64,000 bases of DNA from Lucinisca nassula (GCA_963580285.1 OY757020.1:104597497-104661496), one strand, 5' to 3'. Positions 10,262 to 21,341 are shown, counted from the first letter of the stretch. Numbers and translations: made by a program. The notes: a model not told the origin generated them from the sequence alone.

Positions 10262-11653
10262 ATGCCGAAGAACAAAAATCATAACCGCAACGCAATCAAA
10301 CGTAAAAAAGACGAGGATTCGTCCGAATCGGATGAACCCAAGCAACAGTCTAGTCAGGAATCTAGTCAGCAGTCTGCAGCACCAAAGCTCTTAAATTTTT
10401 CTCGCTTTTTGGTAATGACGTCAGTTGAAGATCAACGCACGGTTTCAAATATATATCCATTTGTTATCGAAAAAAGTTTAGTGTCCATAGCCGGACATCC
10501 AAAAAGTATAAAAAAACTTAAGTCAGGTGATCTTCTTATAGAAGTCGAGAGGGAACAGCAGGTTAAAAGCCTACTTCGTACCACAAAGTTGTTCGATCTC
10601 AACGTAAAGGTGTCTCTGCACCATACACTCAATTCATGTAAAGGTGTCATTCGCAGCCCGGAGTTACGTCCTTGCAGCGACGCAGAGATCATCGAGAACT
10701 TGAGAGACGAAGGCGTAATTGGTGTTCGTAACATCCAAGTTCGCAGAGGTGGTATATTAAAGCCAACGAGCACTTACGTTCTAACCTTTAATACACCAGT
10801 TCTGCCCAAGAAAATCAAAGTAGCATATCTCTCTGTAAACGTAGAGGTTTATATTCCAAACCCTCTCAGATGCTACAATTGTCAGGTTTTTGGCCATCAT
10901 GAAAGCAAATGTCAGAAGACATCCCTCTGTCCCAACTGTGGTGAAGAGAAACATGTGGCTAATCACCAGGATTGTCGGAACGAGGCCAAATGCGTCAATT
11001 GTGGTGGAAAACATGCTGTTTTCTCTCGAGAATGTCCGGCATGGAAAAAAGAAAAAGAAATACTCACTGTTAAATTCCAAAATTCCATTACATTCCTAGA
11101 AGCGAGAAAAATTGTTGAAGAGCGAAATACAACATCAACCGTCAGTTACGCCAGCATCACAAAGGGTGCCGGTGTAAAAGTCGAACACAGTGGAACGCAG
11201 ACTGTTGACTCGTACATTGCTGAACTTAAAGAATCTGGTGCATGGAGTAATTCTACTCCAGCACCACAAAGTTCAAACAATTTATCAAATGGCGCAATCC
11301 AGGTTGCTTCGGGTCGGTCGACAGCGACCGTACCGAAGCCAGCGCCGCATGCAAAGTCTAAATTAGACACAGGTCAAGCCAGTGGTGGATCGGAAGATCC
11401 GAATAAACACATTACGAAAAACGATTTGAAAAAACAACAACAAAAACAACAAACATCTCAAAAACAAACAGAAAGACAACGTAAAATGGAACGAGACCAT
11501 ATTAAATATCAGAACAGATTTGGATGTTTGAGTGACAATGATATGGAGTTCACTGAAACTCCATCACCTCGAAGTGACAATAACAGATCGAGGTCAACAA
11601 CACCAAAAGGTGGTGGTAGCAGATCTATATCACCAATTGCAGCTCCAATATAG
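10262..11653 (+). CDS. Family N ORF1 protein, copy A (gag-like, three zinc knuckles)
   Basis: A 463-residue nucleic-acid-binding protein, intact. The N terminus is basic, then Ser/Glu/Gln-rich (KRKKDEDSSESDE). Residues ~40-195 form a globular region resembling the RRM-like segment of I/Jockey ORF1 proteins. From residue ~204 come three knuckles: CYNCQVFGHHESKC (CX2CX4HX4C), CPNCGEEKH...C and CVNCGGKH...C. The tail is low-complexity, Gln/Lys- and Ser/Arg-rich. In related elements this protein coats the RNA to form the retrotransposition particle. The ATG at 10262 matches the conserved start region of copy B. ORF2 begins 28 bp after the stop. Confidence 0.88.
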   Translation: MPKNKNHNRNAIKRKKDEDSSESDEPKQQSSQESSQQSAAPKLLNFSRFLVMTSVEDQRTVSNIYPFVIEKSLVSIAGHPKSIKKLKSGDLLIEVEREQQVKSLLRTTKLFDLNVKVSLHHTLNSCKGVIRSPELRPCSDAEIIENLRDEGVIGVRNIQVRRGGILKPTSTYVLTFNTPVLPKKIKVAYLSVNVEVYIPNPLRCYNCQVFGHHESKCQKTSLCPNCGEEKHVANHQDCRNEAKCVNCGGKHAVFSRECPAWKKEKEILTVKFQNSITFLEARKIVEERNTTSTVSYASITKGAGVKVEHSGTQTVDSYIAELKESGAWSNSTPAPQSSNNLSNGAIQVASGRSTATVPKPAPHAKSKLDTGQASGGSEDPNKHITKNDLKKQQQKQQTSQKQTERQRKMERDHIKYQNRFGCLSDNDMEFTETPSPRSDNNRSRSTTPKGGGSRSISPIAAPI

Positions 11654-11681
11654 TTTCTAGTCGTATAAATATCTCTCCAAA

Positions 11682-13568
11682 ATGGATTTGAAACACAAAA
11701 TAATACAGTGGAATTGTCGAGGTCTTAAATCAAATTATAATGAACTCTTATTACTTATTTCGTTATTAAACCCATCGGTTTTTTGTTTGCAAGAAACCTT
11801 TATAAAAACTGATGACAACATTGATGTCAGGGGTTTCAATACTATAACTATATCTTTTCTGATGGTAACAAACCATCTGGTGGCAGTTCGATTTTTGTTA
11901 AATCATGTTTACCACAAAGAGAGATCAAATTAAAAACAGACCTACAAGCTGTAGCAGTATCGGTTTCTCTAGATAAAGAAACTACAATTTGTTCTTTATA
12001 TATACCACCTTCATTTTCTTTAGAGCCCGAACATCTTGAATCATTGCTGGATCAACTTCCATCGCCATATTTTTTAGTTGGCGACTTCAATGGTCATAAC
12101 ATTCTATGGGGTTGTAAAGATAACAACAACAGAGGAGCACTTATTGAAGATTTTATTGCAAATAACGATCTTTGCTTAATGAATGATAAATCTTATACTT
12201 ACCTTCACCCTGCGACAGGTCATTTGTCTTCTTTAGATCTCTCTTTGTGTCATCCATCTCTTTTTTTGGACTATGATTGGTTTGTTCATGATGATCAGTG
12301 CGGAAGTGATCACTTCCCTGTTATAATTGAGAGCGTAAACGAATCAGAGGAGGACTGTAACCAGAAATGGAAAATGAATAGAGCCGAATGGGAATTATTC
12401 CATAATTTATGTGAAGAAGAGTTATCTGTTGATCACTTTAATGAATCGTCCGACATTGTTTCTGATTTCACACATGCACTTATTAATATATCAGAACAAT
12501 GCATTCCAAAGACCTCCACAAATACTAAGAAAAGCAAGCCTTGGTTTAATAATGACTGTAAAGAAGCTATTCAAAAGCGTAAACAGGCTCTAAATAAGTT
12601 CTGCAAAAGTCCCACTTCTGAAAAGCTAAACGACGTAAAAGTTTTTAGAGCTAAAGCTCGGCGAACAATCCGAGCTTCCAAACGAAAGTCATGGAGGGAA
12701 TATGTGTCAAAATTGAACTATAAAACCCCCATTAAAAAGGTTTGGGATATGGTACGAAAAATTTCAGGAAAAACAAAGTCCTCTAGTTTTACACATTTAA
12801 ATACTGAATTTGACACAATAGCTTCAACAAAAAAAGATATTTCAGATACTCTTGGTCACACATTCTTGAGAAATTCATCATCGCGTAATTATTCTGACAC
12901 TTTTAGAAATTTCAAAAAGGACCAAGAGAAAAGAAATCTTAACTTCAAATCCCTTAATCACGAAGAATACAACACACCTTTTAACTTATCCGAACTCGTT
13001 GAAGCCATTGAAAAATCACATGATACGGCAACCGGCCCCGATGAAATTCATTATCAGATGCTTAAGCATCTGCCAAAAAGTTCTCTTACAACACTTTTAG
13101 ATATCTTTAATAATATTTGGGAAACGGGGGTCTGTCCTGAGAGTTGGCGTGTAGCTACAGTTGTACCAATTCCGAAACCAGGGAAAGATCATGCAGAACC
13201 TACAAATTATCGTCCGATAGCTTTGACAAGTTGTTTGTGTAAAACATTGGAGAGAATGATAAACAAGAGATTAGTCTGGTACTTAGAGTCCAACAACCTC
13301 ATTTCAGAATATCAATCGGGTTTTCGTTTGGAACGAAGTACCAATGACAATTTAATAAGACTAGAAACATTTATACGAGATGCTTTTATTAACAAAGAAC
13401 ACGTAGTGGCTGTCTTTTTCGACTTGGAGAAAGCATATGATACAACATGGCGTTATGGAATATTGAAAGATCTACATAACCTTGGCTTAAGAGGAAAACT
13501 TCCCAGTTTTATTGAAAGCTTTTTAGGGGAGCGCATTTTTCAGGTGCGTGTGGGGTCTACCCTGTCAG
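11682..13568 (+). pseudogene. Family N ORF2 of copy A, 5' part (endonuclease to RT motif A)
   Basis: It starts MDLKHKIIQWNCRG, the first motif of the APE endonuclease, and has FCLQET, VGDFNGHNILWG and GSDHFPV. A one-base deletion near 11850 (TACTATAAC where other copies have TACATACAAC) breaks the frame; the remainder is open from before 12044. The RT reads KPGKDHAEPTNYRPIAL and FFDLEKAYDTTW. The reading frame then runs into copy B at 13569, just before RT motif B. The second half resumes at 19379. Confidence 0.9.
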
Positions 13569-13675
13569 CCCCCAGGTATTAGACTTCCTGCCTTGCCGTG
13601 GCCCTGGGGGCTCAATTCCCACTGGGCACGTTGCTGCTGTGGTCAATGTGCCCACTGGGAAGAGCTAAAGGAAGT
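13569..13675 (+). ncRNA. Putative HDV-like self-cleaving ribozyme, copy B
   Basis: P1 13569-13576 with 13603-13610 (8 bp). P2 13583-13588 with 13670-13675 (6 bp). P3 13590-13592 with 13600-13602, loop TTGCCGT. P4 13616-13629 with 13648-13661 (13 bp around one C-C mismatch). Joiner GAGCTAAA with candidate catalytic C at 13665. The order P1, P2, P3, P1', P4, P2' is the nested double pseudoknot topology of the HDV class. Inferred by eye. Confidence 0.62.
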
Positions 13676-14118
13676 ACCACCCGTTTGCCGTGGGTGGCGT
13701 CCTGTAAGCCGGAAGAAGGGATCCTGGAGGTTGAGGGTTACCTGAGGTGGCGGTGCTTCAGGTGCCCAACACGCCTCTTTGGCCTGGCTTTTCGGTGTAG
13801 ACGGGTGGCCGTGCGGTCCGGCACGGTCAATCGGCTGGTCACGCCGAGCCCTAGAGATACCACTTTGCTTTCTCTTCAACTCTTTTTGTATCTTTCCTGA
13901 TACCAACCATATGCCCATTTACCTTACCCTTTTCTGTCTTTTTATCTCTAGAAGGCGGTGGCAAAACGGATCAATCGTGTAGGCATTTTGTTTATGCGAG
14001 TATATCTCACGTGTATCTCTAACACCTGCGAGTTGGATAACCACTCCATTATGGTGTTCCCTTGTAGGGCTCCACGGAGGGCGGAGAGCACTTGGGACGA
14101 AACTAGGAATTTTTTCTC
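13676..14118 (+). other. 5' UTR of copy B downstream of the ribozyme
   Basis: Nearly identical to copy E. It has a splice-acceptor-like stretch CTTTTTATCTCTAG at ~13937-13950 and the conserved AGGGCTCCACGGAGGGCGGA block before ORF1. Confidence 0.7.
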
Positions 14119-15501
14119 ATGGCTCATGGAAAAAAACACAACCGCACCCACGCACCTAACCGCAACGCACCTAAACGTAAAAAAGACGAGGATTCATCCG
14201 AATCGGATGAACACAGTCAAAATTCCAGTCAGCAGTCAAGTCAACAATCAAGTCAGCAGTCTGCTGAACCAAACTTTGACAATGTTCCGCGTTTCTTGGT
14301 CGTCACGTCGCTTGACGATACACGAACTGTGTCAAGCCTTTCTCCCTTTGTTATCGAGAAAAGTATTGTCGCCATAGCCGGACACCCAAAGAGTATTAAA
14401 TCACTCAAATCAGGTGACCTTCTCTTGGAACTCGAGAGAAAACCGCAAGTTGTAAGCCTGCTCGCCACCAAAAAACTCTTTGATCTTTCGGTAAAAATAT
14501 CTCTTCACAACACACTAAACTCATCTAAAGGAGTGATTCGCAGTCCAGAACTGCGTCCTTGTTCAGACGAAGAGATCATTGATAACCTGAAAGATCAAGG
14601 GGTTATTGGTGTTCGTAACATCAAAGTCCGTAGAAATGGTGTACTAAAACCAACAGCAACTTATGTGTTGACTTTTGATACACCAATTCTACCCAAGAAA
14701 ATCAAAGTAGCATATCTTTCCATTAACGTAGAGGTATACATCCCAAACCCTCTTAGATGTTACTCTTGTCAGGCTTTTGGCCATCACGAAAGCAGATGTC
14801 AGAGAAAACAACTCTGTCCTAATTGTGGTGAAGAAAAGCATGTTGATAATCACCTCAACTGCAAAAATGAACCCAAATGCGTAAATTGTGATGGCAAACA
14901 TGCTGTTTTCTCCCGAGACTGTCCGGCGTGGAAAAAAGAAAAAGAAATACTTACCGTCAAATACCAAAGGGGGATAACATTCCCAGAAGCGCGGAAGATT
15001 GTCGAAGAGCGATACATAACACCAACCACCAGTTTCGCCAGCATCACAAAGGGTGCTGGCGTAAAATGTACCAGCTCCGCAACACAGACTGCTGACTCAT
15101 ACATTGCTGAACTGAAAAAGTCTGGTGCATGGAGTAAATCCACTCCAGCACCACAAAGTTCAACCAATTTATCAAAAGGCGCAATCCAGGTTGCTTCGGA
15201 TCGGTCGACAGCGACCGTACCGAAGCCAGCGCCGAATGTAAAAGAGAAACCCGACTCAGGTCGAACTAATAAGGGGTCGCAAGATCCGATCAAAAAACAT
15301 CAATTGTCTCAAAGACAAACAGACAGACAACGTAAAATGGAAAGAGACAATATAAAATTTCAGAACAGATTCGGATCTTTGAGTGACAGTGATATGGAGT
15401 TGACTGAAACTCCATCATCACCAAGTGGCAATAACAGATCGAGGTCTGCCACACCACGAGCTGGTGGTAGCAGATCTATATCACCAATTGCACCTCCATA
15501 A
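14119..15501 (+). CDS. Family N ORF1 protein, copy B (gag-like, three zinc knuckles)
   Basis: 460 residues, uninterrupted. The N terminus is basic (MAHGKKHNR, PKRKKDEDSSESDE), followed by a Gln/Ser repeat (SSQQSSQQSSQQ). The globular part (~55-205) contains FLVVTSLDD and GVIRSPELRPCSDEEI. The three CCHC-type knuckles lie at ~214-270 (CYSCQAFGHHESRC, CPNCGEEKH, CVNCDGKH). A charged region follows, and the C terminus is Ser/Arg-rich (SRSATPRAGGSRS). It should bind the element's RNA. The spacing to ORF2 is 32 bp, so ORF2 translation probably needs reinitiation or an internal route. Confidence 0.88.
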   Translation: MAHGKKHNRTHAPNRNAPKRKKDEDSSESDEHSQNSSQQSSQQSSQQSAEPNFDNVPRFLVVTSLDDTRTVSSLSPFVIEKSIVAIAGHPKSIKSLKSGDLLLELERKPQVVSLLATKKLFDLSVKISLHNTLNSSKGVIRSPELRPCSDEEIIDNLKDQGVIGVRNIKVRRNGVLKPTATYVLTFDTPILPKKIKVAYLSINVEVYIPNPLRCYSCQAFGHHESRCQRKQLCPNCGEEKHVDNHLNCKNEPKCVNCDGKHAVFSRDCPAWKKEKEILTVKYQRGITFPEARKIVEERYITPTTSFASITKGAGVKCTSSATQTADSYIAELKKSGAWSKSTPAPQSSTNLSKGAIQVASDRSTATVPKPAPNVKEKPDSGRTNKGSQDPIKKHQLSQRQTDRQRKMERDNIKFQNRFGSLSDSDMELTETPSSPSGNNRSRSATPRAGGSRSISPIAPP

Positions 15502-15533
15502 TAGTTTCTAGTCTTTAAATATCTCTCCTTAAA

Positions 15534-18500
15534 ATGGATTTAAAACACAAAATAATACAATGGAATTGTCGAGGTCTTAAATCGAATTATAATGAACTCT
15601 TATTACTTATTTCGCTACTAACCCCATCGGTGTTTTGTTTGCAAGAAACTTTTTTAAAAATTAATGACAACAGAGATGTCAGGGGTTTCAATACATACAA
15701 CTATATCTATTCTGGTGGTAACAAACCATCTGGTGGCAGTTCAATTTTTGTTAAATCATGTTTACCACAAAGAGAGATCAAATTAAAAACAGACCTACAA
15801 GCTGTAGCAGTATCGGTTTCTCTGGATAAAGAAACTACAATTTGCTCTCTATATATCCCACCCTCATTTTCTTTAAAGCCCGAACATCTTGACTCATTGC
15901 TGAGTCAACTTCCATCGCCATATCTTTTAGTTGGCGACTTCAATGGTCACAATATTCTATGGGGCTGTAAAGATATCAATAACAGAGGAGCACTTGTTGA
16001 AGATTTTATTGCAAAGAAAGATCTTTGCTTGATGAATGATAAATCTTATACTTACCTTCACCCTGCGACAGGTCATTTGTCTTCTTTAGATCTCTCTTTG
16101 TGTCACCCATCTCTCTTCTTGGACTATGACTGGTCTGTTCATGATGATCAGTGCGGAAGTGATCACTTCCCTGTTATAATTGAGAGTGTAAACGAACCAG
16201 ATGGGGACTGTAACCAGAAATGGAAAATGAATAAAGCCGACTGGGAATTATTCCATAATTTATGTGAAGAAGAGTTATCAATTGATCATTTTAATGAATC
16301 ATCCGACATTGTTTCTGATTTCACAGATACACTTATTAACATATCAGAACAATGCATTCCAAAGACCTCCACAAATACTAAGAAAAGCAAGCCTTGGTTT
16401 AATAATGACTGTAAAGAAGCTATTAAAAAGCGTAAACAGGCTCTAAATAAGTTCTGCAAAAATCCCACTTCAGAAAAGCTCAACGACGTAAAAGTTTTTA
16501 GAGCTAAAGCTCGGCGAACAATCCGAGCTTCCAAACGAAAGTCATGGAGAGAATATGTCTCCAAATTGAACTATAAAACCCCCATTAAAAAGGTTTGGGA
16601 TATGGTACGAAAAATTTCAGGAAAAACAAAGTCTTCTAGTTTTACACATTTAAATACTGAATTTGACACAATAGCTTCAACAAAAAAGATATTTCAGATA
16701 CTCTTGGGCACACATTCTTGAGAAATTCATCATCGCGTAATTATTCTGACACTTTTAGAAATTTCAAAAAGGACCAAGAGAAAAGAAATCTTAACTTCAA
16801 ATCCCTTAATCACGAAGAATACAACAAACCTTTTAACTTATCCGAACTTGTTGAAGCCATTGAAAAATCACATGATACGGCAACCGGCCCCGATGAAATT
16901 CATTATCAGATGCTTAAGCATCTGCCAAAAAGTTCTCTTACAACACTTTTAGATATCTTTAATAATATTTGGGAAACGGGGGTCTGTCCTGAGAGCTGGC
17001 GTGTAGCTACAGTTGTACCAATTCCGAAACCAGGGAAAGATCATGCAGAACCTACAAATTATCGTCCGATAGCTTTGACAAGTTGTTTGTGTAAAACATT
17101 GGAGAGAATGATAAACAAGAGATTAGTCTGGTACTTAGAGTCCAACAACCTCATTTCAGAATATCAATCGGGCTTTCGTTCGGAACGCAGTACCAATGAC
17201 AATTTAATAAGACTAGAAACATTTATACGAGATGCTTTTATTAACAAAGAACACGTAGTAGCTGTCTTTTTCGACTTGGAGAAAGCATATGATACAACAT
17301 GGCGTTATGGAATATTGAAAGATCTACATAACATTGGCTTAAGAGGAAAACTTCCCAGTTTTATTGGAAGCTTTTTAGGGGAGCGCATGTTTCAGGTGCG
17401 TGTGGGGTCTACCGTATCAGATTTCTATGATCAAGAACAGGGTGTCCCACAGGGTAGTATTCTTTCAACTACGCTATTTAACATCAAAATAAACAATATT
17501 GTACAATGTTTGGACAACAAAACTGATTGTTCATTGTATGTTGATGATTTTTGTATATGTTACCGTTCAAAAAATATGAAAACAATTGAACGAAAGTTAC
17601 AACAAAATTTAAAACGAATAGAAGAATGGACTGATAAAAATGGTTTCAAGTTCTCCAAGTCGAAAACGCAGTGTGTTCATTTTTGTAAACTACGGAAGAA
17701 ACACGAACATCCTTCCCTGTTTTTATACGGATCACAAATTCCTGTTGTTGAAGAAGCCAAATTTCTTGGGGTCATATTTGATCAAAAGTTATCTTTTATT
17801 CCCCATATTAAATATCTTAAAGCGAAATGCTTAAAAGCTTTGAATCTTTTGAAAGTTTTAGCTCATACAAGTTGGGGAGCAGATCGGTATACTTTATTAC
17901 ATCTTTACCGGTCTTTAATAAGATCTAAATTAGATTATGGGTCTGTTGTTTATGGTTCTGCCAGAAAGTCCTATTTAAAATCATTGGATACTATCCATCA
18001 CCAAGGCCTTCGTCTGGCCATGGGAGCCTTCCGTACTTCTCCCGTATTAAGCCTTTATGTAGAAGCAGGTGAACCATCTTTAACCTCGCGCAGAGAGAAA
18101 CTTTCTCTTCAGTATGCTATTAGACTTGCTGCAAATCCATCTAACCCGGCATCCAAAATTTCATTTCCACCTCAATTTGTAGATAAGTATGAAACAAAAC
18201 CCACAGCAATCAAACCTTTTGGATTACGTATTTTACCACTGCTAGAAAATTCAGGTATCGACCTTAAAAAAATTCAAAAACATGAAACGGCCGAAGTTCC
18301 ATCTTGGTGTATTAAAAAACCTTCTATTCTGTTCGACTTACATGATGGCAAAAAATCCGAATCAAATCCATTGCTTCTCAAACAAAACTTTCAAGTACTG
18401 CAGTCACGTTACAATGATTACCAGCAAGTCTATACTGATGGTTCCAAAGAAGGAGATAAAGTTGGTTGTGCGTATGTTTCTAAAGATACGCACAAAACCA

Positions 18501-19219
18501 TGCGCCTTCCAGATGGTTCATCTATTTTTACAGCTGAAGCCAAAGCAATAGACCTAGCTTTAGATTTTATCAGTTCTTCAACAATTCAAAAAGCAATTAT
18601 ATTTTCTGATTCACTTTCTGTCCTTAAGGCTTTAGACCATTCATCATCTAAAAATCCTCAAATTCAAAAATTGATCGAAAAACATCATGAAATTTCTAAA
18701 ACACACCAAATCTTATTTTGTTGGCTTCCGAGCCATATTGGCATTGTCGGCAATGAATATGCTGACAAGAAAGCAAAGGAATCGCTCAATCTTGATCCAT
18801 CTGTTTTTAAAATTCCTTTTGATAATTTTAAACCATTTATCAACAGATACATCTTGTCGGAATGGCAAGGCGAATGGGACCGTGCAATAAATAACAAACA
18901 TCATGCCATTAAACCTGTCGTTAGTACAAAATGCTCTCCTCCACAGTTTTCAAGAAAAGAGGACGTAGTATTAACACGACTGCGTATCGGCCATACTAGA
19001 GTAACTCATTCTTATATTTTTAATGGTGATGATCAGCCTTCTTGTGTAGGTTGTGATCAGCCATTCACTGTGAAACATATCTTAATTGACTGTGTTGACT
19101 TTTCACCCTCACGTATTTTATATTTCAAAGCTGACACTTTGCAACAACTGTTTCAAGATGTACCTGTTGATAATATTATTTTATTCTTAAAAGAAATTGG
19201 ACTTTTTCATAAGATTTAA
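15534..19219 (+). pseudogene. Family N ORF2 of copy B, one frameshift
   Basis: It holds the endonuclease (WNCRG, LQET, GDFNGHN, SDHFPV), RT (NYRPIALTS, FFDLEKAYDTTW, GVPQGSILSTTLF, LYVDDFCICY), RNase H (YTDGSKEGD, TAEAKAID, FSDSLSV, SHIGIVGNEYADKKAK) and the terminal CVGC...H....C motif. The only lesion is near 16683-16687, where a run of seven A in intact copies has six. This gives two overlapping open halves (15534-16721 and 16718-19219). All catalytic residues are otherwise present. The frameshift could be real or a long-read homopolymer error. Confidence 0.92.
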
Positions 19220-19367
19220 CTGTTTCAGATTTTTATACATTATCATTCTGACTTTTTACTGTTAATATCATCATAATTATTCATGCAGTTTAACCATTAA
19301 CCGTTTGACGCTTATGACCCACAAAGAGGGTTGACGCGTCGTTAAACACGAAATCATCATCATCATC
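19220..19367 (+). other. 3' UTR and (ATC)n tail of copy B
   Basis: It has a conserved hairpin: GTTTGACGC pairs with GCGTC(GTT)AAAC, enclosing ACCC/GGGT. The end is ACACGAAATCATCATC. The same ~145 bp closes copies A, C, E and F and the 7911 fragment. Confidence 0.85.
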
Positions 19368-19378
19368 TACCCTGTCAG

Positions 19379-21177
19379 ATTTCTATGATCAAGAACAGGG
19401 TGTCCCACAGGGTAGTATTCTTTCAACTACGCTATTTAACATCAAAATAAACAATAGTGTACAATGTTTGGACGACAAAACTGATTGTTCATTGTATGTT
19501 GATGATTTTTGTATATGTTACCGTTCAAAAAATATGAAAACAATTGAACGAAAATTACAACAAAATTTAAAAAGAATAGAAGAATGGACTGATAAAAATG
19601 GTTTCAAGTTCTCCAAATCGAAAACGCAGTGTGTTCATTTTTGTAAACTACGGAAGAAACACGAACATCCTTCCCTGTTTTTATACGGATCACAAATTCC
19701 TGTTGTTGAAGAAGCCAAATTTCTTGGGGTCATATTTGATCAAAAGTTATCTTTTATTCCTCATATTAAATATCTTAAAGCGAAATGCTTAAAAGCTTTG
19801 AATCTTTTGAAAGTTTTAGCTCATACAAGTTGGGGAGCAGATCGGTATACTTTATTACATCTTTACCGGTCTTTAATAAGATCTAAATTAGATTATGGGT
19901 CTGTTGTTTATGGTTCTGCCAGAAAGTCCTATTTAAAATCCTTGGATACTATCCATCACCAAGGCCTTCGTCTGGCCATGGGAGCCTTCCGTACTTCTCC
20001 CGTATTAAGCCTTTATGTAGAAGCAGGTGAACCATCTTTAACCTCGCGCAGAGAGAAACTTTCTCTTCAGTATGCTATCAGACTTGCTGCAAATCCATCT
20101 AACCCGGCATCCAAAATTTCATTTCCACCTCAATTTGTAGATAAGTATGAAACAAAACCCACAGCAATCAAACCTTTTGGATTACGTATTTTACCACTGC
20201 TGGAAAATTCAGGTATCGACCTTAAAAATATTCAAAAACATGAAACCGCCGAAGTTCCATCTTGGAGTATTAAACAACCTTCTATTCTGTTCGACTTGCA
20301 TGATGGCAAAAAATCTGAATCAAATCCGATACTTCTCAAACAAAACTTCCAGGTACTGCAGTCACGTTACAATGATTACCAGCAAGTCTATACTGATGGT
20401 TCCAAAGAAGGAGATAAAGTTGGTTGTGCGTATGTTTCTAAAGATACGCACAAAACCATGCGCCTTCCAGATGGTTCATCTATTTTTACAGCTGAAGCCA
20501 AAGCAATAGACCTAGCTTTAGATTTTATTAGTTCTTCAACAATTCAAAACACAATTATATTTTCTGATTCACTTTCTGTGCTTAAGGCTTTAGACCATTC
20601 ATCATCTAAAAATCCTCAAATTCAAAAATTGATCGAAAAACATCATGAAATTTCTAAAACACACCAGATCTTGTTTTGTTGGCTTCCGAGCCATATTGGC
20701 ATTGTCGGAAATGAATATGCTGACAAGAAAGCAAAGGAATCGCTCAATCTTGATCCATCTGTTTTTAAAATTCCTTTTAATAATTTTAAACCATTTATCA
20801 ACAGATACATCTTGTCGGAATGGCAAGGCGAATGGGACCGTGCAATAAATAACAAACTCCATGCCATTAAACCTGTCGTTAGTACAAAATGCTCTCCTCC
20901 ACAGTTTTCCAGGAAAGAGGATGTAGTATTAACACGACTGCGCATTGGCCATACTAGAGTTACTCATTCTTTTATTTTTAATGGTGATGATCAGCCTTCT
21001 TGTGTAGGTTGTGATCAGCCATTCACTGTGAAACATATCTTAATTGACTGTGTTGACTTTTCAACCTCACGTATTTTATATTTCAAAGCTGACACTTTGC
21101 AACAACTGTTTCGAGATGTGCCTGTTGATAATATTATTTTATTCTTAAAAGAAATTGGACTTTTTCATAAGATTTAA
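19379..21177 (+). pseudogene. Family N ORF2 of copy A, 3' part (RT motif B to C terminus)
   Basis: It continues exactly where A was cut at 13568: DFYDQEQGVPQGSILSTTLF, LYVDDFCICY with YVDD, KFLGVIFDQKLSF, then a complete RNase H and the C-terminal zinc motif, all open to the stop at 21177. Together with 11682-13568 it accounts for the full ORF2 of A. Confidence 0.92.
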
Positions 21178-21328
21178 CTGTTTCAGATTTTTATACATTA
21201 TCATTCTGACTTTTTACTTTTAATATCATCATAATTATTCATGCCGTTTAACCATTAACCGTTTGACGCTTATGACCCACAAAGAGGGTTGACGCGTGGT
21301 TAAACACGAAATCATCATCATCATCATC
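21178..21328 (+). other. 3' UTR and (ATC)n tail of copy A
   Basis: Same as in copy B; one hairpin base is changed (GCGTGGTTAAAC). Confidence 0.85.
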
Positions 21329-21341
21329 AACGGAGTTTGGC

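Larger units (their letters stand above)
13569..19367 (+). mobile_element. Family N copy B (5799 bp, nested in copy A)
   Basis: It starts CCCCCAGG and ends in (ATC)n. TACCCTGTCAG is duplicated at 13558-13568 and 19368-19378 and is part of A's ORF2, so B clearly inserted into A. ORF1 is intact; ORF2 has one frameshift in an A run. Near identity with A, C, E and F indicates recent transposition. Confidence 0.97.
9715..21328 (+). mobile_element. Family N copy A (5.8 kb, interrupted by copy B)
   Basis: It starts CCCCCAGG and ends in (ATC)n. The 13 bp AACGGAGTTTGGC is duplicated at 9702-9714 and 21329-21341. After removing B (13569-19367) and its 11 bp duplication, the element is about 5.8 kb. 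ORF1 is open; ORF2 has one single-base deletion near 11850 and is split by B. It sits inside the arm of a foldback element. Confidence 0.95.

Noticed and set aside
16680..16725. Programmed frameshifting in ORF2
   Set aside because: Other copies with seven A are continuous in one frame; six or eight A in single copies is simpler as slippage or sequencing error.
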